A stretch of 8,165 nt of DNA. Origin: Ga0077527 sp049433545. Lineage in GTDB: Bacteria; Pseudomonadota; Gammaproteobacteria; Burkholderiales; SG8-41. Every line of letters starts with the position of its first letter. The first letter of the stretch is position 1. This document shows positions 1-5,976 of the stretch, piece by piece. Both the position numbers and the translations under genes were made by a program. The stretch is taken from contig JBMTEY010000114.1 in NCBI GenBank assembly GCA_049433545.1, forward strand, positions 1 through 8,165, in the 5' to 3' direction. The notes under the pieces were generated by a model that saw only the letters and a list, made by a program, of their open reading frames with translations, did not search any database and had not been told where the DNA came from.

Positions 1-1
1 G

Positions 2-1021
2 GGGCGGCCGGCGCCGCGCCGCTTCGGCATCGTGTCGCGCCCCTTGCCGGTGCCCGGACCCGGTGAAGTGCTGGTGCGCACTGCGGCGACCGCGGTCTGC
101 CATACCGATCTGGGCATCTACACCGGTGAGCACCCCGGTGTGAAGTATCCAGTGGTGCTCGGTCATGAGTCCACCGGCACGGTCGAAACCGTCGGCGACG
201 GCGTCAGCGGTTTTGCGCCGGGTCAGCCGCTGATCATCAACCCGATCATTTCCTGCGGTCATTGCGATTCCTGCAAACGCGGCGCGCAGCACCTGTGCCG
301 CAACGCGGGTCTGTTCGGTCGCGAGGTCGACGGCTCGCTGAGCGAATTTGTCTGCCTGCCCTCCCGTTACCTCCATCCGCTGCCGCCACGCCTGCCGCTG
401 GCGGATGCCACGCTGATCGAAACGCTGGCGACGGTGCGCCATGCCCAGCAGAGACTGAACATCGTCGCCGCCGATTCGGTGGTGGTGCTTGGAATGGGCA
501 CCACCGGCCTGCTCCATGCACGGCTGGCCGCGCTGGCCGGCGCATCACCGGTGATCGTGGTGTCGCGTTCGCAGTGGAAACTCGACATGGCGATGCGCAG
601 CGGCGCCACCGATGCCATCGCTGTCAGCGCAGAGCAGGCAGTCGCCGAAGTGCTGCGGCTGACCGGCGGCGACGGCGCCGCAGTGGTCATCGACACCGTC
701 GGTGGCGACGCCACGCTGAAGGCCGGCATTGACATGCTGCGCCCCGGTGGCCGGTTCTCCCCGTATGCGGTCAGCCACGCCTGCTGCCCGACATTCAGCA
801 CATTTCCGCTGTACTACAAGGAAATCAGCATCATCGGATCGCGCGCACTGATGCCCGAAGACATGGAACCGTCAATATCTCTGGCGGCCTCGGGTAACAT
901 CGACATCAGCGGCTTCGTCTCCGCCACCTACCCGCTTTCGCGTACCGCGGAAGCCTTTGAAGAATACGAACGCAATCCCGGCCGCGTGCTGCGTATCGTC
1001 ATCGACGGCCGGGAAGGCTGA
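2..1021 (+). CDS. Zinc-dependent alcohol dehydrogenase (MDR superfamily), 5' end outside window
   Basis: Medium-chain NAD(P)-dependent dehydrogenase, expected to be cytoplasmic and to interconvert an alcohol and an aldehyde or ketone; substrate unknown. Counting from the GTG at 32, catalytic-zinc ligands are Cys23 (in VCHTD), His45-Glu46 (GHE) and probably Glu130. The structural-zinc lobe is C75-x2-C78-x2-C81-x7-C89. The Rossmann fold shows G154-M-G-T-T-G159. The GTG at 32 is unlikely to be the true start: the frame is open to the window edge, the codons before it (FGIV) read like family sequence, and relatives have roughly 15-25 residues ahead of the PGPGEVLVR segment. The 3' end looks complete. 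The next gene starts 8 bases after the stop, suggesting one operon. Seen: motifs and open 5' end. Known: the family. Not determinable: substrate and cofactor preference. Confidence 0.9.
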   Translation, partial: GRPAPRRFGIVSRPLPVPGPGEVLVRTAATAVCHTDLGIYTGEHPGVKYPVVLGHESTGTVETVGDGVSGFAPGQPLIINPIISCGHCDSCKRGAQHLCRNAGLFGREVDGSLSEFVCLPSRYLHPLPPRLPLADATLIETLATVRHAQQRLNIVAADSVVVLGMGTTGLLHARLAALAGASPVIVVSRSQWKLDMAMRSGATDAIAVSAEQAVAEVLRLTGGDGAAVVIDTVGGDATLKAGIDMLRPGGRFSPYAVSHACCPTFSTFPLYYKEISIIGSRALMPEDMEPSISLAASGNIDISGFVSATYPLSRTAEAFEEYERNPGRVLRIVIDGREG

Positions 1022-1029
1022 ACACGAAC

Positions 1030-2352
1030 ATGGATTCACTGGTCATACCGATTACCGCTCCGGCTGCTCAGGACAAAGACCGTTTCGGCCCCAAAGGCGC
1101 CAACCTCGCCACGCTGACCCAGGCCGGGCTGCCTACGCCCGGCGGTTTCTGCGTCGATGCCGAAGCCTATCGCCACCAGGTACGCGTGCTGGGACTGGAA
1201 GAATCGGCGCGCGGCGTATTCAATACCGAAGACGGGCCGCAGGCGCGGCGTCATGCCCTGAACATGAAACTCGGCCTGATGGATAAACCCATCGCGCCGG
1301 AAACAGAAGCGCAACTGCTTGCCGCGTGGCGGCAACTGGTCCAGGAATCCGGTACCCCCATCGTGGTGCGCTCCTCGGCGCTGGTGGAGGATCGCTACGG
1401 CTCCAGTTTCGCCGGCCAGTTCGAAAGCTTTCTCGACCTCGAAACCGAAACCGAATTCCTCACTGCCGTGCGCTCTTGCTGGGCTGCGCTGTGGATGACC
1501 CGCGCGCTGCGCTACATGGCGACCCACGACATCGATCCAGCGGAAACCGCGATGGGGCTGATCATCCAGCCGCTGGTCAGGGCGCGCGCCGCCGGGGGCG
1601 CATTGAGCCAGACCGCGGGCGGCGACCTGCTGATCAACGCCACACCCGGACTGGGCGCGGCGATCGCGCAGGGCGAAGTCACGCCGGATCGTTATGTGCT
1701 GGACCGTAACGCGAAATTGAAGGAAACCGTGGCTGCGCCCACCCAATACCATGCACTGAGCTGCGCCCACCGCCCTGCCCTGGCACCGCGCACGCGCAAG
1801 GTGGCTGATCCCTGCATGACCCTGGAACAGGCTGAAGAACTCGGCCGGCATGTGCTGAGCATTGAAAAACTGATGGGCATGGCCGTGGAAATCGAGTGGG
1901 CCATGGACGACAAAGGCATCAAGCTGCTGCAGTCGCGCCCCCTGCATATCGAACCCGAAGAGACGCATGCCTCCGACGAAGCCTGGCAGGGCCAGCCGCA
2001 TCTGCGCGGCCAGCCCGCAGGCGCGGGTTGGACCTCCGGCCTTGCCTGCGTCATCAACTGCGAATGCGAGCTGACGCGTGTGGCGCCGGGATCGATACTC
2101 GTGACCAAGATGGCAGGCCCGGCGCTGTCGCAGATCCTGCCGCGCGTGGCCGGCGTCGTCGCCGAGCTCGGCGGCAGCACCTCGCATCTCGCCTCGCTTG
2201 CCCGTGAACGCGGCATCCCGATGGTGCTCGGCGCCGACCAGGCCACGCAGCGCATACCCGAAGGTTCCATGGTTTCGGTAAACGGCGTATCCGGCGTAGT
2301 GCGCTGGATGCCCAACGATGTAATTTCACCCCAGCACGTGAGGATGACATGA
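1030..2352 (+). CDS. Two-domain PEP-synthase/dikinase-like phosphotransferase (ATP-grasp plus phosphohistidine domain)
   Basis: 440 residues. Residues 1-305 match the ATP-binding domain of PEP synthase and pyruvate phosphate dikinase: Lys22 in FGPKGAN (usually GGKGAN), Arg114 in VVRSSALVED, a GEVTPD segment, and the closing EIEW (287-290) and LQSRP (300-304) motifs. Residues 330-428 are the swivelling phosphohistidine domain, with GGSTSH placing the phospho-accepting histidine at His386. The C-terminal PEP/pyruvate TIM barrel of full-length PEP synthase (about 800 residues) is absent, and so is the acceptor domain of rifampin phosphotransferase. Family chemistry converts ATP to AMP, phosphate and a phosphorylated substrate through phosphohistidine; the acceptor here is unknown. 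The split phenylphosphate synthase of Thauera uses the same two modules, as I recall. The stop overlaps the start of the selenoprotein gene (ATGA), implying translational coupling. The start is supported by a complete N-terminal motif. Confidence 0.88.
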   Translation: MDSLVIPITAPAAQDKDRFGPKGANLATLTQAGLPTPGGFCVDAEAYRHQVRVLGLEESARGVFNTEDGPQARRHALNMKLGLMDKPIAPETEAQLLAAWRQLVQESGTPIVVRSSALVEDRYGSSFAGQFESFLDLETETEFLTAVRSCWAALWMTRALRYMATHDIDPAETAMGLIIQPLVRARAAGGALSQTAGGDLLINATPGLGAAIAQGEVTPDRYVLDRNAKLKETVAAPTQYHALSCAHRPALAPRTRKVADPCMTLEQAEELGRHVLSIEKLMGMAVEIEWAMDDKGIKLLQSRPLHIEPEETHASDEAWQGQPHLRGQPAGAGWTSGLACVINCECELTRVAPGSILVTKMAGPALSQILPRVAGVVAELGGSTSHLASLARERGIPMVLGADQATQRIPEGSMVSVNGVSGVVRWMPNDVISPQHVRMT

Positions 2353-2981
2353 CCCAGCGACTGCGCGGCATCACCGACGAGGAAGCCGTCGGCCCGGCGA
2401 AAGACCTGTTCGAGGCGTCGAACAAGATGCTCGGCCGCACCGCCAACCTGATGCGCATCCTGTCGCACAGCCCGTACGTGGCGCGCTGGATACTGCCGTT
2501 CATCGCCGCGGTGCGCCAGCCCAATGCCGGCGCGGTGTCGGCGGTCAGGCTGCGCAACCTCGCAGTGCTGAAAACGTCGACCATCAACGACTGCCATTAC
2601 TGAACGGAACACAATTACGTGCTTGGTCAAGCACTGGGACTGAAGGACGAAGAATTTGATGCGCTGAAAGGCGACTACCAGGCGAGTCCGCTGTTCAACG
2701 CCAAGGAAAAGGCGGCGATTGCCTGGTCCGAAGCGATGACGCTGAACACCGCCAAGCGCGACAACAAGGTGTGGGATGCGTTGCGCCGCGAATTCAGTGA
2801 TGCCGAAATCGTTGAAATTTCGTTGGCCTGCGCCATGTTCAACATGATCAACCGGCTCAACGATTCCTTCCGCACCGAACTCGAAAGTGCCGAATACAAC
2901 CGCCGCCAGCATGGTGCGGTCGGCGTCACCCGCGAAACGCTGGAAGACTACGCCTGCACCATCTGCAACAGCAGGAAATAA
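2349..2981 (+). CDS. AhpD/carboxymuconolactone decarboxylase-like selenoprotein (TGA at 2601 read as Sec85)
   Basis: Read through the TGA at 2601-2603, this is one continuous 210-residue protein. Residues 1-84 and 86-190 both look like the AhpD/carboxymuconolactone-decarboxylase fold, which carries a thiol redox pair, often acting as a peroxidase or disulfide reductase. The active-site helix reads INDCHY-U-TEHN: Cys82-x-x-Sec85, followed by His88. The glutamate commonly found in the preceding LREL segment is Asn70 (LRNL). The C-terminal tail adds a second pair, Cys203-x-x-Cys206. The ATG overlaps the upstream stop (ATGA), with GAGG at 2340-2343 as ribosome site. A GGTC-loop hairpin follows the TGA. 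AhpD-like selenoproteins are known from bacterial selenoproteome surveys (from memory). The alternative is a nonsense mutation, but the stop's position, the hairpin and intact downstream coding argue against it. Physiological substrate unknown. Confidence 0.88.
2601..2603 (+). other. Recoded UGA codon: selenocysteine 85
   Basis: This in-frame TGA sits between TAC (Tyr84) and ACG (Thr86). It replaces the second cysteine of the CxxC redox motif, the residue where selenocysteine substitution is chemically sensible. It is the only stop between 2349 and the TAA at 2979-2981. Insertion would need SelA, SelB, SelC and SelD encoded elsewhere in the genome; none lies in this window. Confidence 0.85.
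2619..2634 (+). promoter_or_regulatory. Bacterial SECIS element (selenocysteine insertion hairpin)
   Basis: GTGCTT (2619-2624) pairs perfectly with AAGCAC (2629-2634) around the loop GGTC (2625-2628). The stem begins 15 bases after the TGA and the loop 21 bases after it. Known bacterial SECIS elements lie just downstream of the UGA inside the coding region and carry a G in the first loop positions; the E. coli fdhF loop contains the same GGUC about 18 bases after its UGA. The bulged U in the fdhF upper stem is not evident here. SelB would bind this loop to deliver Sec-tRNA. No folding program was run; pairing was read by eye. Confidence 0.85.
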
Positions 2982-2995
2982 CGACCCTCCTCCGC

Positions 2996-3985
2996 ATGCC
3001 TCTGCCCCGTATCCATATCACCCAGCCCGTTGCCCAAAGCGCCATCGACCGCCTGAAAGCGGTGGCCGACGTGCGCTGGAATCCCGATCCGCTGCACATC
3101 ATGACGCAGCGGGAATTGATTGCCGCTGCGCTCAACAGCGACATCCTGTTCTGCCTGCTCCACGATCATGTCGATGCCGAAGTGATCAACGCCAATCCGC
3201 AACTGAAGGCGGTGGCATCGATGACCATCACGCCGGCCGACATCGACATCGCCGCGGCCACTGCGCGCAAAATCCCGGTGACGGTGATTCCGGCGCTGCT
3301 GCTCGACGATGCAACCGCCGACCTCGCCTGGGGCCTGCTGCTGTCGCTGGTGCGCCGGGTGACCGAAGGCGACCGCCTGCTGCGCTCGGGGACGTTCCCC
3401 GGTTCGCAGTCCTGCTACATGGAAGGCGGCGGCCTCACCGGCAAGACCCTGGGCATCGTCGGAATGGGCGGCGTTGGCCGCGCCGCCGCAGCACGCGCCC
3501 ATGCCTTCAAGCTGAAGGTTATCTACCACGATCCGCAGCGGCTGGCGCCCGCCGACGAGCAGGCGCTCAAGCTGACCTGGGTGCCGTTCGATCAGCTGCT
3601 TGCGAATTCCGATTTCGTATCGATCCACGCCAAACTCGCTCCCGAAACGCGCCACCTGTTCAACGATGCCGTCTTTGCGCGCATGAAACCCACGGCGTAT
3701 CTGATCAACACCGCGCGCGGGCCCATCGTTGACGAGGAAGCGCTGGTGCGGGCGCTTATCGACAAACGCATCGCCGGCGCCGGTCTCGACGTCTACGAGA
3801 ACGAACCGCGACCGCATCCCGAACTGCTGCAGATGCAGAATGTAGTGATGACGCCGCATACCGGCAGCGCGATCACTGAATTGCGCGCGGCGATGGCCAA
3901 TGTCGTGGTCGACAACATCCTCGCCCTGCTCGACGGCAAACAGCCGCCGAACTGCTGGAATTCCGAGATATATGGTAAGTCATAA
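2996..3985 (+). CDS. D-2-hydroxyacid dehydrogenase, NAD(P)-dependent
   Basis: 329 residues, a normal length for the D-isomer-specific 2-hydroxyacid dehydrogenase family, which reversibly reduces 2-oxoacids such as glyoxylate, hydroxypyruvate or pyruvate to D-2-hydroxyacids. The nucleotide-binding motif is G156-M-G-G-V-G161, followed by an acidic residue in KVIYHDP that usually signals NAD(H). The catalytic triad is present: Arg241 in TARGP, Glu270 in YENEP and His288 in TPHTG. It starts 14 bases after the selenoprotein stop. The bases between (CCCTCCTCCGC before the ATG) contain no purine-rich ribosome site, so translation may depend on ribosomes arriving from upstream. The N-terminus at 2996 fits the family (RIHITQPV) and no later Met is near. 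The exact substrate cannot be assigned. Confidence 0.9.
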   Translation: MPLPRIHITQPVAQSAIDRLKAVADVRWNPDPLHIMTQRELIAAALNSDILFCLLHDHVDAEVINANPQLKAVASMTITPADIDIAAATARKIPVTVIPALLLDDATADLAWGLLLSLVRRVTEGDRLLRSGTFPGSQSCYMEGGGLTGKTLGIVGMGGVGRAAAARAHAFKLKVIYHDPQRLAPADEQALKLTWVPFDQLLANSDFVSIHAKLAPETRHLFNDAVFARMKPTAYLINTARGPIVDEEALVRALIDKRIAGAGLDVYENEPRPHPELLQMQNVVMTPHTGSAITELRAAMANVVVDNILALLDGKQPPNCWNSEIYGKS

Positions 3986-4000
3986 ATATTTGATTTTATT
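3982..4000 (+). promoter_or_regulatory. AT-rich motif, copy 1, upstream of the second hydroxyacid dehydrogenase
   Basis: This site reads ATAAATATTTGATTTTATT, overlaps the stop of the preceding gene and ends 30 bases before the ATG at 4031. It matches the copy at 5949-5967 at 16 of 19 positions. In such GC-rich surroundings a shared operator or promoter element is plausible. No convincing -35/-10 pair with proper spacing was found here, so the role is open. Confidence 0.4.
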
Positions 4001-4030
4001 AAATAATCTAGTATCCCTGGAGCAAGCCTG

Positions 4031-5020
4031 ATGGCCGCAAAAAACAAAGTCGTACTGACCGATTACGTGTGGGAATCGGTGGAAATGGAACGCCAGATCC
4101 TCGGCAAAGACGTCAGCCTGGTGCCGCTGCAGACCAAGAAGCCAGATGAGTTCATTGCCGAAGCGGCGGACTGCGTCGCCCTGCTCAACACCTACGCCGG
4201 CCCGATCACCGCAGAGGTGATGGCGAAAATGCCTCAGTGCAAAATCATCGCCCGCTACGGTATCGGCGTGGACACCATTGATCTCGAGGCAGCGACCAAG
4301 GCCGGCATCATCGTCACCAACAATCCGACCTACTGCATCGACGAAGTCGCCGAGCACACCATGGCCCTGCTGCTGTCAGCGGCGCGCAAGATCACCTTCT
4401 ACGACCGCCAGGTGCGCGCCGGCAAATGGGCGGTGCCGCCGGGCAAACCGATCCAGCGCGTCAACGGCAGCACCGTCGGCCTGGTCGGTTACGGCAACAT
4501 CGCGCGCGCAGTTGCCGTGCGTGCCGCGGCCTTCGGCATGAAGGTGCTCTACGCCGATCCGTTCATCAAGCAGGGCCAGTTTGACACCCCCGGCGACAAG
4601 GTCGAACTCGATCAACTGTTTGCCGAATCCGATTTTGTCTCGCTGCATCCGCCACTGACGCCTAAAACCCGCGGTCTGATGAACGACGATGCCTTTTCGA
4701 AAATGAAAAAAAATGCGGTGCTGGTCAATTGCTCGCGCGGCCCGGTAGTCGACACCGACTCACTGGTGCGTGCACTGGACGCCGGCAAAATCGCCGGCTG
4801 CGCGCTCGACACCACTGATCCCGAGCCCCTGCCCGATCCGCATGCCCTGCGCGGCCGCGAGAACGTCATCATCAACCCCCACGCCGCGTGGTACAGTGAA
4901 CAGGCGATGAAGGGCCTGCAGGCCGGCGCGCCGGGCGAAGTTGCGCGCGTGCTCTCCGGCCAGTGGCCGATCAACGTCGTCAACCCGGCCGTGGGCGGCA
5001 AGAACCGCGCAGGCCTCTGA
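4031..5020 (+). CDS. CtBP-like D-2-hydroxyacid dehydrogenase
   Basis: 329 residues of the same superfamily as the gene before it, but a different subfamily. The C-terminal signature NPHAAWYSEQA is typical of the CtBP-like/phosphoglycerate-dehydrogenase-like branch. The dinucleotide site is G153-Y-G-N-I-A158, with Ala at the sixth position. Catalytic residues are Arg236 (SRGP), Glu265 (DPEP) and His284 (NPHAAW). It likely reduces or oxidises a 2-hydroxyacid with NAD(H); substrate unknown, and a role for bacterial homologues as corepressors should not be assumed. GGAG at 4019-4022, 8 bases before the ATG, is a good ribosome site. The 45-base gap before it is strikingly AT-rich and may hold an internal promoter. 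A run of eight A (4706-4713) lies inside the gene without disrupting it. Confidence 0.9.
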   Translation: MAAKNKVVLTDYVWESVEMERQILGKDVSLVPLQTKKPDEFIAEAADCVALLNTYAGPITAEVMAKMPQCKIIARYGIGVDTIDLEAATKAGIIVTNNPTYCIDEVAEHTMALLLSAARKITFYDRQVRAGKWAVPPGKPIQRVNGSTVGLVGYGNIARAVAVRAAAFGMKVLYADPFIKQGQFDTPGDKVELDQLFAESDFVSLHPPLTPKTRGLMNDDAFSKMKKNAVLVNCSRGPVVDTDSLVRALDAGKIAGCALDTTDPEPLPDPHALRGRENVIINPHAAWYSEQAMKGLQAGAPGEVARVLSGQWPINVVNPAVGGKNRAGL

Positions 5021-5047
5021 TTACAGTCAACCGCACAGGAACGATCC

Positions 5048-5893
5048 ATGAAACTCTGCCGCTACGGAAAAGACGGATACGAAAAACCCGGCATCATCGA
5101 CGCCCAGGGCAAGCTGCGCGACCTCTCGAAGATCATCGCCAACATCGATGCCTCGACGCTGGCACCGCGCGAACTGGAGCGCCTGTCGAAAATCAGGCCG
5201 GAATCGCTGCCGCTGGTCACCGGCAATCCGCGCATGGGTGTGCCCTTCACCGGCATCTCCAAATACGTGGCCATCGGTCTGAACTATTCCGACCATGCCG
5301 CCGAAGCCGGCATGGCGGTGCCGACCGAGCCGATCATTTTCTACAAGGCCACCACCTCGATCTGCGGTCCCGACGACGACACCATACAGCCGCGCAACTC
5401 GACCAAGCTCGACTGGGAATGCGAACTGACCATTGTCATCGGCAGCAAGGCGCAGTATGTGTCCGAAGAAGATTCACTGAACTACGTCGCCGGCTACTGC
5501 GTGGCCAATGACGTGTCGGAGCGCGCCTTCCAGCTGCAGTCCTCGCAATGGGACAAGGGCAAGGGCTGCGACACCTTCGGCCCGGTCGGTCCGTGGATGG
5601 TGACCAAGGACGAAATCCCCGATCCGCAGAACCTGCACATGTGGCTGGACGTCAACGGCAAGCGCATGCAGGACGGCAATACGAAGACGATGATTTTCGG
5701 CGTGAAGAAACTGGTGTCCTATTGCAGCCACTACATGACGCTGCTGCCCGGCGACATCATCTGCACCGGCACTCCGCCCGGCGTCGGCATGGGCGTCAAA
5801 CCCAATCCGGTGTGGCTGAAACCCGGCGACGTGGTCGAACTGGGCATTGAAGGACTCGGAACGCAACGCCAGAAGATTGTTGCCGCCCGCTGA
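5048..5893 (+). CDS. Fumarylacetoacetate hydrolase family protein (2,4-diketo-3-deoxy-sugar-acid hydrolase-like)
   Basis: 281 residues of the FAH superfamily, metal-dependent enzymes that cleave C-C bonds in acylpyruvates or related diketo acids. The family core GLNYSDHAAEAG is present. Metal ligands are Glu124 and Glu126 in DWECE and Asp155 in NDVSERAFQ. The stretch QWDKGKGCDTFGPVGPW and the ending GTPPGVG are typical of the subgroup often labelled ureidoglycolate lyase, which also includes 2,4-diketo-3-deoxy-L-fuconate and -rhamnonate hydrolases (recalled, not searched). The latter activity would give pyruvate plus a 2-hydroxyacid, which fits the adjacent hydroxyacid dehydrogenases; this is inference. 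AGGAA at 5037-5041 is the ribosome site, 6 bases before the ATG. It lies 27 bases after the preceding gene, so the two are likely cotranscribed. Confidence 0.88.
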   Translation: MKLCRYGKDGYEKPGIIDAQGKLRDLSKIIANIDASTLAPRELERLSKIRPESLPLVTGNPRMGVPFTGISKYVAIGLNYSDHAAEAGMAVPTEPIIFYKATTSICGPDDDTIQPRNSTKLDWECELTIVIGSKAQYVSEEDSLNYVAGYCVANDVSERAFQLQSSQWDKGKGCDTFGPVGPWMVTKDEIPDPQNLHMWLDVNGKRMQDGNTKTMIFGVKKLVSYCSHYMTLLPGDIICTGTPPGVGMGVKPNPVWLKPGDVVELGIEGLGTQRQKIVAAR

Positions 5894-5896
5894 AAT

Positions 5897-5912
5897 ACGG
5901 CGGCTCAGCCGT
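5897..5912 (+). repeat. Inverted repeat downstream of the FAH gene
   Basis: ACGGC (5897-5901) pairs with GCCGT (5908-5912), four bases after the stop codon. The loop is six bases. No T-run follows, so it is not a classical intrinsic terminator by itself. It sits directly next to a second hairpin. Confidence 0.4.
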
Positions 5913-5933
5913 GATCAGGCAGTTGCGCTGATC
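5913..5933 (+). repeat. Inverted repeat GATCAG-N9-CTGATC, possible terminator-like hairpin
   Basis: GATCAG (5913-5918) pairs with CTGATC (5928-5933). Pairing can extend inward (GC with GC around AGTT, one bulged G) and outward by a G-T and a G-C pair. No T-tract follows, so Rho-independent termination is doubtful. It could be an attenuating or transcript-stabilising hairpin between the FAH and oxidoreductase genes, or an operator. Confidence 0.45.
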
Positions 5934-5936
5934 GCT

Positions 5937-5966
5937 CAGACAATATCAATAAGTATCTGATTTAAT
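5937..5966 (+). promoter_or_regulatory. Possible sigma70-type promoter for the Gfo/Idh/MocA gene
   Basis: CAGACA (5937-5942, 4 of 6 to TTGACA) and TTTAAT (5961-5966, 5 of 6 to TATAAT) are separated by 18 bases. A start around 5973 would give an almost leaderless mRNA, consistent with the lack of a ribosome site before the ATG at 5977. AT-rich DNA makes chance matches common, so confidence is low. Confidence 0.3.
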
Positions 5967-5967
5967 T
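5949..5967 (+). promoter_or_regulatory. AT-rich motif, copy 2, upstream of the Gfo/Idh/MocA gene
   Basis: This site reads ATAAGTATCTGATTTAATT and differs from the copy at 3982-4000 at three positions. It ends nine bases before the ATG at 5977 and overlaps the proposed -10 box, where a repressor or the polymerase itself could bind. Confidence 0.4.
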
Positions 5968-5976
5968 TGTAATTTT

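Noticed and set aside
32..34. GTG at 32 as the true start of the alcohol dehydrogenase
   Set aside because: The frame is open upstream to the window edge with family-like codons, and the protein would lack its first beta strand.
1692..2912. Long minus-strand open frame of 406 codons
   Set aside because: It runs antisense across the phosphotransferase and AhpD-like genes, is low-complexity and Arg/Ala/Ser-rich, and shows no recognisable domain. It is a typical shadow frame in GC-rich DNA. The 383-codon frame at 1036-2187 is rejected for the same reason.
2349..2981. AhpD-like gene as a nonsense-mutated pseudogene, or as two separate genes (2349-2603 and 2619-2981)
   Set aside because: The stop replaces precisely the redox cysteine, a GGTC-loop hairpin follows at SECIS distance, and the downstream frame is intact. 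The GTG at 2619 has no ribosome site, lies in the hairpin and would start in the middle of the fold. One TGC-to-TGA mutation could in principle give the same codon, so this stays as the main alternative.
4706..4713. Run of eight A in the second hydroxyacid dehydrogenase gene as a frameshifting or slippage site
   Set aside because: It encodes an ordinary Lys-rich stretch (KMKKNA) and the single frame continues with all catalytic residues. No alternative-frame product looks meaningful.
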